In this document: one piece after another, positions 16,076 through 24,984 of the stretch
Layout: each line of letters begins with the position of its first letter
Numbering within the stretch: position 1 is the stretch's first letter
Origin: Bacillota bacterium
GTDB lineage: Bacteria > Bacillota > Clostridia > Lachnospirales > Lachnospiraceae
NCBI GenBank assembly: GCA_023441145.1
Contig: JAEZQN010000409.1
Location: forward strand, 1-28,112
Length of the DNA stretch: 28,112 nt
Direction: 5' to 3'
Made by a program: the position numbers and the translations under genes
Notes under the pieces: model-generated
What the model was told of the DNA's origin: nothing
What the model saw: only the letters and a program-made list of their open reading frames with translations
Databases searched by the model: none

Positions 16076-17443
16076 TTACAAACGATTGTCCTTTGCTGCT
16101 GTTTTCTGGTCCTGGGCGACTCCTTCAGCACTTTCCTTTTGAAATACAATCTTAAATGTCATAACAATCAATTTAATGTCTAGCCAAAAAGAATAATTAA
16201 TAATGTATGTCATGTCTAATTTTAATTTGTCATACGGTGTGGTATTGTATTTACCATAAACCTGAGCATATCCTGTAAGCCCTGCCTTAACCTTTAAGCG
16301 AAATCCAAACTCTTTAATGGATTCTTCATACTCTGAAGCAATCTCTGGACGTTCTGGTCTTGGTCCTACAAAAGACATGTCCCCTTTTAATATATTGAGA
16401 ATCTGTGGTATCTCATCAAAATGGGTAGCTCTAAGTAATTTACCAATTGGGGTGATTCGATCATCATCCTTCTTGGCAAGCTGTGCTCCATGCACTTCTG
16501 ACTCCACGCACATACTTCTAAATTTCAAAATACGAAATACCTTACCATTAATGGTCAATCTATCCTGTCGATAGAATACAGGCCCTCTATCATAAAGCTT
16601 AATTGCAAGAGCGCTTAAAAGCATAAATGGAGAGAGAATCACTAACGCTAATATGGAAAATACAATGTCCATTAAGCGTTTCAAGAACATCTGCTCGATG
16701 TTTAAACCATGATTTCTCGATAGAAGTAGTGGAGTATCAAATAAGTGAATGGAATCCCCACCACGAATCATGATATCTGATATCTTTGGTGTTACATAAG
16801 TACGAATGGAATGCTTAAAGCAATGCTTTAATAAGACATTACGAATCTGAGATGGTACATCACAGATCACTACTGCTTCATAATGCAACATCTCTGATTT
16901 GATTCTCTCAATACCTGCACTTATATTAATAGAAGCACAAATGTTATATTTGTCCTCACGATTATTAATCTTAGAAATCAAATCCTTTGGAGAGTATTCT
17001 CCATAAACAACAATCATTTGCCTTGGTGGATATATCTTTGTTAAAATCATACGAACAATGATAGTCCATGGAATCATAATGGCTAAATCTAAAAGCGTCA
17101 CCTTAACTATGGTAAGAATGTCTGTATAGACACGGACTACTAAGGTTACCTGTAGATACGCCACTATGTTACTAAGTATAATCGCTAACACCTGCGATAG
17201 AACAACATCTGTGGTCTTTAAATATCCTATCTTAAAACCACCAAAAATCTTGGTCAATAAAATGAGGATTAAGGCATAGATCCCTATAATAGCATAATCT
17301 CCCCAAAACCAATACTGCTGGTCCATCCTCGTCGCATAGCGTGTAAACCAAACAAAGGAAAAAATAGCTACTGCTGATGCAATCACTAATCCATTGGCAA
17401 AGAGAAGTATTAATTTTTTAAATTTTTCTCGTTCGTTCATCAT
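16076..17443 (-). CDS. Polyprenyl-phosphate sugar-1-phosphate transferase (exopolysaccharide initiation)
   Basis: 455 residues with the layout of the WbaP/EpsL-like polyprenyl glycosylphosphotransferases. Four N-terminal membrane helices lie between about 11 and 132, followed by a cytoplasmic Rossmann-like region (about 140-240). A re-entrant helix begins the C-terminal bacterial sugar transferase domain (about 252-450). Signature motifs are RLMDIVFS, GPVFYRQDR, ILKFRSM (305-311), FDEIPQILNILKGDMSFVG (342-360) and PRPERPE. Such enzymes transfer a sugar phosphate from a UDP-sugar to undecaprenyl phosphate, the first step of a lipid-linked glycan. The exact sugar cannot be read from the sequence. 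AGGGA lies 5 nt before the ATG at 17443. The gene is divergent from a GT2 gene. Confidence 0.92.
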   Translation of the reverse strand: MMNEREKFKKLILLFANGLVIASAVAIFSFVWFTRYATRMDQQYWFWGDYAIIGIYALILILLTKIFGGFKIGYLKTTDVVLSQVLAIILSNIVAYLQVTLVVRVYTDILTIVKVTLLDLAIMIPWTIIVRMILTKIYPPRQMIVVYGEYSPKDLISKINNREDKYNICASINISAGIERIKSEMLHYEAVVICDVPSQIRNVLLKHCFKHSIRTYVTPKISDIMIRGGDSIHLFDTPLLLSRNHGLNIEQMFLKRLMDIVFSILALVILSPFMLLSALAIKLYDRGPVFYRQDRLTINGKVFRILKFRSMCVESEVHGAQLAKKDDDRITPIGKLLRATHFDEIPQILNILKGDMSFVGPRPERPEIASEYEESIKEFGFRLKVKAGLTGYAQVYGKYNTTPYDKLKLDMTYIINYSFWLDIKLIVMTFKIVFQKESAEGVAQDQKTAAKDNRL

Positions 17444-17790
17444 TAATCCCTACTTTACATTTCTTAAATACAAATCCTCAAACAGCATTTATAATACCAA
17501 AAATTACATGTACATGCAAGTGAATGTAACAAAAAACATCTCTCTCATATTATATACCATATTTATTTGTTCAATGTGTGTATTTTTTTCATATTTATGA
17601 ATTCTTAAGATTTTAAGCAGGGTTAATATAATATTATTTCCATTTACATAAGAATTTATTTATGATATGATTCAAATACAATATCGCTGTTTTATACTTG
17701 AATTATTAACAAAAAATAGTTTTTCATAATTAAAATTTTGTAACATATAAATTTTCTAATCTAGTACATGAATGAAATAGGAGGTAGCAC
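17444..17790. other. Divergent intergenic region, 347 bases
   Basis: Very AT-rich DNA between the divergent sugar phosphotransferase (minus) and glycosyltransferase (plus) genes, so it must hold both promoters. TATAAT-like boxes occur on both strands (for example TATAAT on the minus strand at about 17557 and TATACT on the plus strand at 17693-17698), but none has a good -35 at proper spacing. No gene, riboswitch or clear repeat was seen. Confidence 0.55.
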
Positions 17791-18543
17791 ATGAATACAC
17801 CACTTGTTTCTGTTGTTATGCCAGCTTATAATGCAGCCAAATATCTTGATCGAGCGATAGATTCTGTATTAAGCCAAGACGACATTGACCTAGAGCTAAT
17901 TGTCATCAATGACGGCTCTACTGACAATACATTAGAACTTTTACAACGCTATAAACAATATGACAATGTAACAGTCATGGATAACGAGCATAACTTAGGT
18001 GTAAGTGCTACTCGTAACAAAGGAATTGCAATTGCTAAGGGTAAATACATTGCCTTTTTAGATACTGATGATTGGTGGACTGCTGACAAGCTTAAACGTC
18101 AAGTAGAGCTTATTGAAGAAAAGCAGTGTGTACTAACCTATACTGCTAGAGAGCTTTTTGATGATGCTGGTGTACCAACAGGAAGCGTAATTCCAGTACA
18201 TGAAGAAATCAGCTATGAGGAGCTAGTTAAGCACAATATCATCAACTGTAGCTCTGTTCTTATGGATACCAATGTGGCCAGAGAATTCTACATGGAGCAT
18301 GATGACAGCCACGAGGACTACCTCTTATGGTTAAAGGTCCTTCGTAAATATAAGATTGCCTACGGTATCAATGAACCACTGTTAAAGTATCGTCTTAGTT
18401 TAAATGGTAAATGCCGTAACAAGCTTAAATCTGCTCGTATGACCTACCGGGTACATCGTTACCTAGGTACCAATCCAGTGAAGTCCTTCTACTATATGGC
18501 TTCTCAGCTGGTAAGTGCAGGCTTAAAGTATTTGAAGGCGTAG
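17791..18543 (+). CDS. GT2-family glycosyltransferase
   Basis: 250 residues, GT-A fold. The N-terminus SVVMPAYNAAKYLDRAIDSVL is the standard GT2 entry. VINDGSTDNT (38-47) binds the nucleotide-sugar, FLDTDDWW (89-96) is the metal-binding DxD region, and SHEDYLLWLK carries the likely catalytic Asp pair. No membrane helix is evident, so it acts at the cytoplasmic face. It would add one sugar to the lipid-linked acceptor made by the divergent phosphotransferase; donor and acceptor are not predictable. AGGAGGT lies 5 nt before the ATG. A terminator follows directly. Confidence 0.92.
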   Translation: MNTPLVSVVMPAYNAAKYLDRAIDSVLSQDDIDLELIVINDGSTDNTLELLQRYKQYDNVTVMDNEHNLGVSATRNKGIAIAKGKYIAFLDTDDWWTADKLKRQVELIEEKQCVLTYTARELFDDAGVPTGSVIPVHEEISYEELVKHNIINCSSVLMDTNVAREFYMEHDDSHEDYLLWLKVLRKYKIAYGINEPLLKYRLSLNGKCRNKLKSARMTYRVHRYLGTNPVKSFYYMASQLVSAGLKYLKA

Positions 18544-18556
18544 AGAATATAAAAAT

Positions 18557-18588
18557 AGGGAATCCACTGTGGTGGGTTCCCTGGTTTT
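18557..18588 (+). terminator. Terminator after the GT2 gene
   Basis: Stem AGGGAATCCAC / GTGGGTTCCCT (one T-G pair) with loop TGTG, followed by GGTTTTATTATT on the plus strand. It starts 14 nt after the stop codon. Confidence 0.85.
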
Positions 18589-18607
18589 ATTATTACCATC
18601 AGAATAA

Positions 18608-18636
18608 TTGAATAAACCTCAAATACATGGTATAGT
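18608..18636 (+). promoter_or_regulatory. Promoter of the NeuD-like acyltransferase gene
   Basis: TTGAAT (18608-18613), a 17-nt spacer ending in TGG, and TATAGT (18631-18636): an extended -10 promoter. The start would be near 18643, leaving a short leader of about 25 nt. It lies just after the previous gene's terminator, so this gene is separately transcribed. Confidence 0.7.
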
Positions 18637-18668
18637 TTTATAAAACACAATTGAAATGGAGATATAGT

Positions 18669-19304
18669 ATGGAAGACATTATTCTAATTGGTTCTGGTGG
18701 ACACGCCAAAAGCATAGTAGACGCCATAGAACGTCAGGGCAAATACCAAATAAAAGGCTTCTTAGACCATGCAGATAACCAGCATGTTACATATAAACAT
18801 TATAAGGTAATTGGAGAAGATAAAGACGCATTACAATACTACACACAGGGGATTCAAAACGTATGCATCTCTATAGGTTATCTCGGTAATAGTACACTAA
18901 GGGACAAGCTATATGACTCTTTAAAAGCAATAGGGTATCAATTCCCCGTTATCATAGATCCCTCAGCCGTTATCGCAAACGATGTCATCATAGAGGAAGG
19001 TAGCTTTATAGGTAAAAATGCTGTCATTAATTCCAACTCTTACATTGGAAAAATGAACATTATTAATACAGGAGCAATTGTAGAGCATGATTGCGTCATT
19101 AAGGATTTCTGCCACATATCTGTGCACGCCACCCTCTGTGGCAATGTTCATGTAGAGGATCATAGCTTTATCGGTGCAGGTGCTGTCGTTGTACAAGGAT
19201 GTTCTATCGGAAAAGATGTTATCGTAGGTGCCAATAGTACAATATTATGTAATGTTCTAAATCAAGAAAAAGCATTGGGAATATATAAAGGGTTATCACG
19301 GTAA
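18669..19304 (+). CDS. NeuD/PglD-like sugar O- or N-acyltransferase
   Basis: 211 residues from the ATG at 18669, which has TGGAGA 7 nt before it; an in-frame ATG at 18651 precedes that site. An N-terminal Rossmann-like half binds the nucleotide-sugar (IILIGSGGHAKSIVDAI, 5-21; GFLDHAD). The C-terminal left-handed beta-helix of hexapeptide repeats (about 98-195: ANDVIIEEGSFIGKNAVI, VHVEDHSFIGAGAVVVQG) binds acetyl-CoA. VEHDCVI gives the likely catalytic base His140, as in PglD. The family acetylates amino-sugars on UDP carriers or sialic acid. No aminotransferase or dehydratase partner lies next to it, so the substrate is open. It converges on the flippase gene. Confidence 0.88.
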   Translation: MEDIILIGSGGHAKSIVDAIERQGKYQIKGFLDHADNQHVTYKHYKVIGEDKDALQYYTQGIQNVCISIGYLGNSTLRDKLYDSLKAIGYQFPVIIDPSAVIANDVIIEEGSFIGKNAVINSNSYIGKMNIINTGAIVEHDCVIKDFCHISVHATLCGNVHVEDHSFIGAGAVVVQGCSIGKDVIVGANSTILCNVLNQEKALGIYKGLSR

Positions 19305-19394
19305 TAGCTTACAGTATCACAAGTTTCCAACCACGCATTGCAAAATAATAATTTCGTATAATCATGTTTGTCCTCCATGAATAGGTACAGATAT

Positions 19395-19453
19395 ACTTAA
19401 ATATATGCAAAAAGGATAGGTAAAATACCTATCCTTTTTGCATATATTTAAGT
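19395..19453. terminator. Bidirectional terminator, perfect 28-bp inverted repeat
   Basis: Arms 19395-19422 and 19426-19453 are perfect 28-bp reverse complements around an AAA loop. The inner GGATAGGTA/TACCTATCC stem is flanked by A5 on one side and T5 on the other, so it can terminate transcripts from both strands. It lies between the convergent acyltransferase and flippase genes. The right arm covers the flippase stop codon (19448-19450) and part of the preceding codon. Confidence 0.9.
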
Positions 19454-20725
19454 TGTTTTAGTCTTTCTCTTGTGCAGACCTATATAAAAACAAATCAAAA
19501 AACATATCGCTAGGAGTGCCATTAAAATAGCATATAGAACAGCTGCACCCATAATTTTGTATCGTGCAACAAAGAAATCTGAGAATAACACAGCCAAAAG
19601 TGCTACAATAGCATACCCTGCTAGAATATACTTTTGATATCTCATTATTGTAATTAATGTACTAAGTAAACCGGATAGTCCAAGAAAACCTCCACCTAAT
19701 AATAAGATTAATAGCTCCGTACGATATGGCTGTAAATCCGTATTATATAATAAGGAAAGCACTGGTATCCCTATTAAATAAGCACCAACTATACAAGTAG
19801 CGGTAATAATAAATATTACTCCTATTTGCTTTGCTGATTTTCTAATAAAATCTTTTAAACCACCATGATCCCATATAAGCGATAGCTTGTTTATTACTGG
19901 ATTAAAGATAAATCCATTTAACAAGCCAATTACAAACACTGGCATAGCAATGAAGCCATAGCAAGCTTGCAATTGATCATTTAATTGAGAATCAATGGAA
20001 TATTTAGGTGCATTACCAATATAGAATGATAAAAATGCTCCTATAAAAAGTGGCAAACAATTGATTAATAACTGCTTCATGCTCCCTCTACTACTTGATA
20101 ATTGCTCTTTCATATCAATGACACCATTAGATAATCTAATGAAAATAACGAGGAAGATACTCGTATAGATCGTAGATATAATAAGAGCAAGTAGCTGGTT
20201 CTTGAAAATCAACAAAATACTTCCAAACAAAACAATTGTACTAAACATACGAATAGATAGCCCCTTAGAGGCAATATCTAGTCTTCCGTTTTGTTGATAC
20301 AATCCATGATATACATCCTCGATGGAATCTATCATTTTAAAAATACACATCCACAAAATCACAAGACTTTTTTCCATAGTATAATTGTTTCTATAGGATA
20401 CATAAGCAAGATATGCCAGAGATATCCCTAGCATAGCAACGGTTGTTATGTATCGTGAATTAAGATATGTTTTAAATGAGAACTCATTTTTTACATCTGA
20501 AACTTGATAGTATCGCATGCCGTATTTCCCAACTGTTAAAAACAAATTGGCATTAGCATATGCAATTGTAAATATTCCAGCTTCTACTATTCCAACTGTG
20601 TGGCTTAGTACAATAAGAAATATAACTGACTGAAACGCCATCAACATACTTCCCACCATATTCCAAGTGAAACTGGATTTTGCTATGTCATTACTATAGG
20701 TAAAGAAATTTTTAAGTGTTTTCAT
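19448..20725 (-). CDS. Polysaccharide flippase (Wzx-like, MOP superfamily)
   Basis: 425 residues with about 12 hydrophobic segments spread over the whole chain and short loops, the pattern of oligosaccharide/lipid II-type flippases of the MOP exporter superfamily. The N-terminus SSFTWNMVGSMLMAFQSVIFLIVLSHTVG is the usual first helix of this family, with a charged loop near mid-chain (DMKEQLSSSRGSMKQ). It would move undecaprenyl-linked oligosaccharide across the membrane. AAAGGA lies 8 nt before the ATG. It is the last gene of the minus-strand glycan cluster and ends within the bidirectional terminator. Confidence 0.88.
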   Translation of the reverse strand: MKTLKNFFTYSNDIAKSSFTWNMVGSMLMAFQSVIFLIVLSHTVGIVEAGIFTIAYANANLFLTVGKYGMRYYQVSDVKNEFSFKTYLNSRYITTVAMLGISLAYLAYVSYRNNYTMEKSLVILWMCIFKMIDSIEDVYHGLYQQNGRLDIASKGLSIRMFSTIVLFGSILLIFKNQLLALIISTIYTSIFLVIFIRLSNGVIDMKEQLSSSRGSMKQLLINCLPLFIGAFLSFYIGNAPKYSIDSQLNDQLQACYGFIAMPVFVIGLLNGFIFNPVINKLSLIWDHGGLKDFIRKSAKQIGVIFIITATCIVGAYLIGIPVLSLLYNTDLQPYRTELLILLLGGGFLGLSGLLSTLITIMRYQKYILAGYAIVALLAVLFSDFFVARYKIMGAAVLYAILMALLAICFLICFYIGLHKRKTKTT

Positions 20726-20738
20726 GAACTTATCCTTT

Positions 20739-20756
20739 AATTGCAGTTTTGCAATT
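20739..20756 (-). repeat. Small intercistronic hairpin upstream of flippase
   Basis: AATTGCA (20739-20745) and TGCAATT (20750-20756) form a perfect 7-bp stem with a 4-nt loop, just before the flippase ribosome binding site and right after the stop of the preceding gene. There is no T-run. It may modulate flippase translation or mRNA stability; this is weakly supported. Confidence 0.35.
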
Positions 20757-20760
20757 CAAC

Positions 20761-21693
20761 TTATTTATCAAAATTTATAGAGTCCTTTTCTATTACTAAA
20801 GGATTTTTGGTAGCCCGTTTTAATATCATTTTTACGTATTCCCCTATTATACTTAGAGAAACAATTATGATACCTAATACAAACAATATGAAAAACAAAA
20901 GTATGGTGTTTAAGTTAATCGGCATGGATTGATTTACAGTATTAATAATATATACTAGCATTGCAACTATATCAACGAATATGATACCAGCACCTACTTT
21001 TAGAATGGAACGGAAAATAGTTTCACTAGATTGAAAAATCATACTGAAGGCCAAATCAAAATATCTTCTTATATTATAACTGGACTTTCCCTTTTTTCTT
21101 TTAAGTTGCTTATAGGGAATAAGCTTTACCTGATAGCCAAATTCAGAAATATATAGCTTCATTCCTCTAAAACTATCGTGATATAATCTTACTTGCTCTA
21201 TCACGCTTCTATCATACAATCCGAAGCCTGTAACATGCTTAAATTGATTATTACTAGACATTTTTCTTAGCACAAAATAGTATGTTGACCTAACAAAATA
21301 CATGAACTTGTTTTCTTCACTTTTTGTCTTTTGGCCCATTACTATTAGATTGCCCTTTTCCCACTCATCTAAAAATACTGGAATCATATCCACTGGTTCT
21401 TGAAAATCACAAGGAATTACAATCATGGCATCACCTGATGCTTTTAAAAGGTTATTTAACCCTGATCTTGTAGGACCAAAATTTCTATTATTGAGGGTTA
21501 CTTTCACCTTTTTATCTTTAGAAGCTAAATCACGTAAAATATTAGCTGAGTTATCAGTAGAGCAATTGTCAGCAAATAGTATTTCATAATCATACTTGCT
21601 TAGCGTGTTCATTGTATCTGATAATGCCAAATACATATCTTCTATATTTTCTTCTTCATTATATACAGGAACGCATATACTAATCTTTTTCAT
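20761..21693 (-). CDS. GT2 polyprenyl-phosphate glycosyl synthase, GtrB/DPM1-like (copy 2)
   Basis: 310 residues. The GT2 catalytic domain begins ISICVPVYNEEENIEDMY; FADNCSTDNSANIL (40-53) and IPCDFQEP (93-100) are the nucleotide- and metal-binding motifs, the latter in place of the DADLQDP seen in GtrB. KRKKGKSSYNIRRYFDLA is the membrane-proximal region typical of DPM1/GtrB proteins. Two C-terminal helices (about 227-250 and 262-285) anchor it. Such enzymes make polyprenyl-phosphate sugars for GT-C transferases. It is clearly paralogous to the GT2 gene at 26779-27726. It starts 5 nt after the stop of the GT-C gene. The site GGAGG is about 13 nt from the ATG, so translation may be coupled. 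Confidence 0.88.
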   Translation of the reverse strand: MKKISICVPVYNEEENIEDMYLALSDTMNTLSKYDYEILFADNCSTDNSANILRDLASKDKKVKVTLNNRNFGPTRSGLNNLLKASGDAMIVIPCDFQEPVDMIPVFLDEWEKGNLIVMGQKTKSEENKFMYFVRSTYYFVLRKMSSNNQFKHVTGFGLYDRSVIEQVRLYHDSFRGMKLYISEFGYQVKLIPYKQLKRKKGKSSYNIRRYFDLAFSMIFQSSETIFRSILKVGAGIIFVDIVAMLVYIINTVNQSMPINLNTILLFFILFVLGIIIVSLSIIGEYVKMILKRATKNPLVIEKDSINFDK

Positions 21694-21698
21694 AAGAC

Positions 21699-23450
21699 TT
21701 AATTAGCCTCCGTCTTTTTAAATATGCCAATAGGATAATATTTTCCTATTGCTTTCAAACCTCTATAATACTTTTTTTCTAAGAGAAAGGTTTTCTCTAG
21801 GCCTGAATAATGTGCGTAATAAGGACCGTTTTTATAATCCAAAAAGTAGTTCACATCATCATTCTTTGCGTGCTCAGGATATAAACCAAGTGGTTTTATA
21901 TCATTGTACAAACAATATCCATATACATAAGGTCCTAAGACATAGGCATCTCCTAAGTCCTTTCCTATATCAATCATGACTTGCTTTTCTGTATATTTAT
22001 CATATAGATATACATATTTTACATCAAAGAATATATTAGTACTAAAAACAACAATACCTAATATAACCAGAATACTCTTTTGCACTCTAAGACTAATGGT
22101 TTTGAAAAATATGGTTACACTTAGAATTGATGCTAGTAATACTTGTATGATACCACTGAGTTTAATGATTTCCAAATCAATCCGTTGAAAATCTACAAGA
22201 TGTTTTTGTAAACCACGATATTTATATCCAGCAACAAATGCAAAACCACCTGCTCCTACTGCTAATATCAATACAATAAGTTTATAACGTAATTTCATAC
22301 TTTTAGGACTAAAGCCATTCTTCTTAATCCAAAAAATACTTATTAATATACTTATTAATATGGAAGGTAAAATAACAATTACTTTTCTTTCATTCCAATC
22401 ATTGACGAACAAGGACTGAAGAAACACAGCACATACTATTGTTATATTACATAGATTAGCTTCATTTCTTTCCTTTTTGTATATATAAATATTAAGAAGA
22501 ATGGACATTACAGCTAAGACCACTAAAGAGATAAAATATAAAAACATATTACTACCCACAAAAGTTAGAAGCCCATGGAATATTTTTCTTAATATTCCAC
22601 CCTCATCTCCAGTAATTACTACTCTTGTTGAGAAGCTACTGATAGAATCAAAGAAATTGTGAAAAAGCCCACTTCCCCAAACTGTAAAGTAGTAGATCTC
22701 GGCCAGAATTAACCCAACTATACCTCCACCTATCATGTACAGTAGTTTAAGTCTATTCTCTCTATTCCAACCAGAAAATAAAATGCTAAGAAATAGCACT
22801 GCACACGCAATTAATAAATGAATATTAGAGAAATATATTAGAGCCCATGAAATCACACCACAAAAAGTCAAGCAAAAATACTTTACCTTATTACTTATTC
22901 CTTTTTTACAACACAAGTAGATAAATAAACATGTACTAAAGGTTCTTAGACCAGTATTTTCTACCACTCTGCCCATTAATAAAAAAGGAAAGAACACTAG
23001 CAAGAACGCTAAGAGTATAATTTTTATTCGATTCTTAAACTTATCAGAAACACCATAATACTCTGCTAAGCGATTAAGAATACCACAAAGCAATAATACT
23101 GTTAATAAAGAGAAAACCGTATATACAATACGAAAACCATAATAGTTATTCCCTAAAAGCTTTAGTGATACAATTTGAAGAGCATTCCCAATAATATTGG
23201 TTCTAAAATATGAATTTATGTCTATTGGATACTCACTTGGCCCAGTAAAACTACCATATTTGTTGTACAGTAAAGACATCTCTGAGTAATGTCCCTCATC
23301 TTTAGCTTGGTATAGCCCTATTCCAAAATTTGGCAAATCCCTATCTAACTCAAAGACTCGAAATAAAAATAAGACGATAAAAATAGCTGGTACAAGTAAT
23401 TTAATAATATCCTTCTTATTGTTTGGTAGTATTTTTATTAAGTGTTTCAT
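21699..23450 (-). CDS. GT-C fold membrane glycosyltransferase
   Basis: 583 residues with roughly ten or more membrane helices. Helix 1 (about 15-31) is followed by the outside loop LDRDLPNFGIGLYQAKDEGHY, with an Asp-Glu pair at 51-52 at the place of the catalytic acidic residues of PMT/ArnT-type GT-C enzymes. The C-terminal 90 residues form a soluble outer domain (YVLGPYVYGYCLYNDIKPLG onward). GT-C enzymes transfer a sugar from a polyprenyl-phosphate donor on the outer face; the adjacent GT2 gene would make that donor. It starts 3 nt after the previous stop with GGAG 14 nt away, so coupled translation is likely. Overall similarity is remote. Confidence 0.72.
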   Translation of the reverse strand: MKHLIKILPNNKKDIIKLLVPAIFIVLFLFRVFELDRDLPNFGIGLYQAKDEGHYSEMSLLYNKYGSFTGPSEYPIDINSYFRTNIIGNALQIVSLKLLGNNYYGFRIVYTVFSLLTVLLLCGILNRLAEYYGVSDKFKNRIKIILLAFLLVFFPFLLMGRVVENTGLRTFSTCLFIYLCCKKGISNKVKYFCLTFCGVISWALIYFSNIHLLIACAVLFLSILFSGWNRENRLKLLYMIGGGIVGLILAEIYYFTVWGSGLFHNFFDSISSFSTRVVITGDEGGILRKIFHGLLTFVGSNMFLYFISLVVLAVMSILLNIYIYKKERNEANLCNITIVCAVFLQSLFVNDWNERKVIVILPSILISILISIFWIKKNGFSPKSMKLRYKLIVLILAVGAGGFAFVAGYKYRGLQKHLVDFQRIDLEIIKLSGIIQVLLASILSVTIFFKTISLRVQKSILVILGIVVFSTNIFFDVKYVYLYDKYTEKQVMIDIGKDLGDAYVLGPYVYGYCLYNDIKPLGLYPEHAKNDDVNYFLDYKNGPYYAHYSGLEKTFLLEKKYYRGLKAIGKYYPIGIFKKTEAN

Positions 23451-23453
23451 AAG

Positions 23454-24689
23454 TTATTTCATCACTCCATCACCACTACACTGAAAGTAATTATTCTTAC
23501 CCATATGTTTCATAAGTTTCTCGGCATCATGAAATGCAGAAGCAGAACATACAAAAATAAAAGTATCTGAATCATGTTCTATTTCTTTAGGATCCTTAGC
23601 TTTTACCCCGCAAAATTCGATTTGCTTATTCTTGTCATACACATATGTAAGTTGTGCATTCTTATAATTATCCTCTATATACTTAATAATTCTATTTGCT
23701 GGTTGAGTTATCCCCCAAACACTATATTTAATAACCTGATCTGATTTCCAGTTCTCTTTTATATAGTTGATTGTCATGTCTATATGTTCTGTGTAGCACT
23801 TTTCATTTTCTTCCTTAGATACCTCGTAGAATTGACTAATAGTACACATCTTATTATATTTATCATAAGTTTCTCTAATCCTATCAATTGCATTATCAAG
23901 GAGCAGCTGTTTCATGCCTTCACAATCTACAAGATGACCATTCCAATCAATATTATCAATATCACTCTTTGTATAGACTGGAAGTAACTTGTTTAGCCAA
24001 GGAAAACGGAATGAATAGTGTTCCTTATATAATATAACTGGTATTCCTAACGCTAGGCAAGGTACTGCACAGTGGAGACGGGAGGTAATAACTAACATAG
24101 CATCATTTATATACGTATTAATGTAATCCTTAGTCATCTCTTCTGCATTAATATCTCCAACCACAATCTGAGTTGTAAAAATACAGTCATCAAGTAACTC
24201 TTTCGGAATTCTATTCTTTAATCTCTCATCTATATCAACGCAATATATTTTCTTTCTATCATCATAACCATTTCTTCTCTTAGGAAACGTAAGTGTCATA
24301 CAACCATTCACATAAGCTTGGATACCAGCACTTCTTAATAGTTCACAGGTATATTGATCTCTACATCCAATTGGTTCATATCTTCGTAAGTATATACGCT
24401 CCTCTTCTGAAACATCAGCACCAATAATACTAAGCCCTAAAAAAACTGGGATTATTTTATCAGAAAACATCGTAATATCCAAATCATTTCTGTACCCATA
24501 AAACGGATAATTGATAGGCAATATAACGTAATCTCCATCATATGTGCTTAACTCATTATAATGTATTCTAACTATTTCTTCTTCATTAATATCCATTTTA
24601 TTATACAGATTTTGCAGAGCCAATAGTTGCATATTGTCGCCTAAATTATTCATTGACTCCCTCTGCATATATAAATTTGCATATTTCAT
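23454..24689 (-). CDS. Polysaccharide pyruvyl transferase-like protein with C-terminal Rossmann-like domain
   Basis: 411 residues from the ATG at 24689, which has AAAGGAG 8-9 nt before it; the in-frame ATG at 24719 lies upstream of that site. The N-terminal 290 residues fit the polysaccharide pyruvyl transferase family (CsaB-like): NNLGDNMQLLALQNLY (14-29), IGCRDQYTCELLRSAGI (107-123) and ITSRLHCAVPCLALGIPVI (201-219). Members transfer a ketal pyruvate from phosphoenolpyruvate to glycans, but many are uncharacterised. Residues about 318-400 look like an added Rossmann-type domain (KYSVWGITQPANRIIKYI, LTYVYDKNKQ, TFIFVCSASAFHDAEKL), as seen in sugar-modifying proteins. A candidate promoter lies about 150 nt upstream. 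Confidence 0.8.
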   Translation of the reverse strand: MKYANLYMQRESMNNLGDNMQLLALQNLYNKMDINEEEIVRIHYNELSTYDGDYVILPINYPFYGYRNDLDITMFSDKIIPVFLGLSIIGADVSEEERIYLRRYEPIGCRDQYTCELLRSAGIQAYVNGCMTLTFPKRRNGYDDRKKIYCVDIDERLKNRIPKELLDDCIFTTQIVVGDINAEEMTKDYINTYINDAMLVITSRLHCAVPCLALGIPVILYKEHYSFRFPWLNKLLPVYTKSDIDNIDWNGHLVDCEGMKQLLLDNAIDRIRETYDKYNKMCTISQFYEVSKEENEKCYTEHIDMTINYIKENWKSDQVIKYSVWGITQPANRIIKYIEDNYKNAQLTYVYDKNKQIEFCGVKAKDPKEIEHDSDTFIFVCSASAFHDAEKLMKHMGKNNYFQCSGDGVMK

Positions 24690-24836
24690 AACATTTTCTC
24701 CTTTTACCTTAGATAACATAATTTTTCATATTCGAAAATTAGTAGATTTATATAACTGATTTATCTCACATACTAGAATAGTCACCAATATTATGACTCT
24801 ACCATTTTAAACCTAATAATACTATATATTCCAGTT

Positions 24837-24865
24837 TTTATAAAGATAAATATGTTCCATAGCAA
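24837..24865 (-). promoter_or_regulatory. Candidate internal promoter of the glycan cluster
   Basis: In the 295-base gap between two minus-strand genes: TTGCTA (24865-24860), a 17-nt spacer and TATAAA (24842-24837) on the minus strand. It would drive pyruvyl transferase, GT-C, GT2 and flippase as a separate unit. The rest of the gap is AT-rich, with no terminator or gene visible. Confidence 0.45.
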
Positions 24866-24984
24866 AAGAACAACATTCCTATACCACATAAATTTTAATC
24901 TATATCCATTTTATTAAAATAGGCTGATATTTATCCATTCAGTAAAATAATACAAAATACCAACAAAAATAACCCAATACAACT

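Noticed and set aside
17557..17584. Promoter for the sugar phosphotransferase (TTGAAC then TATAAT on the minus strand)
   Set aside because: The spacer is only 14 nt and no extended -10 fits; left uncalled.
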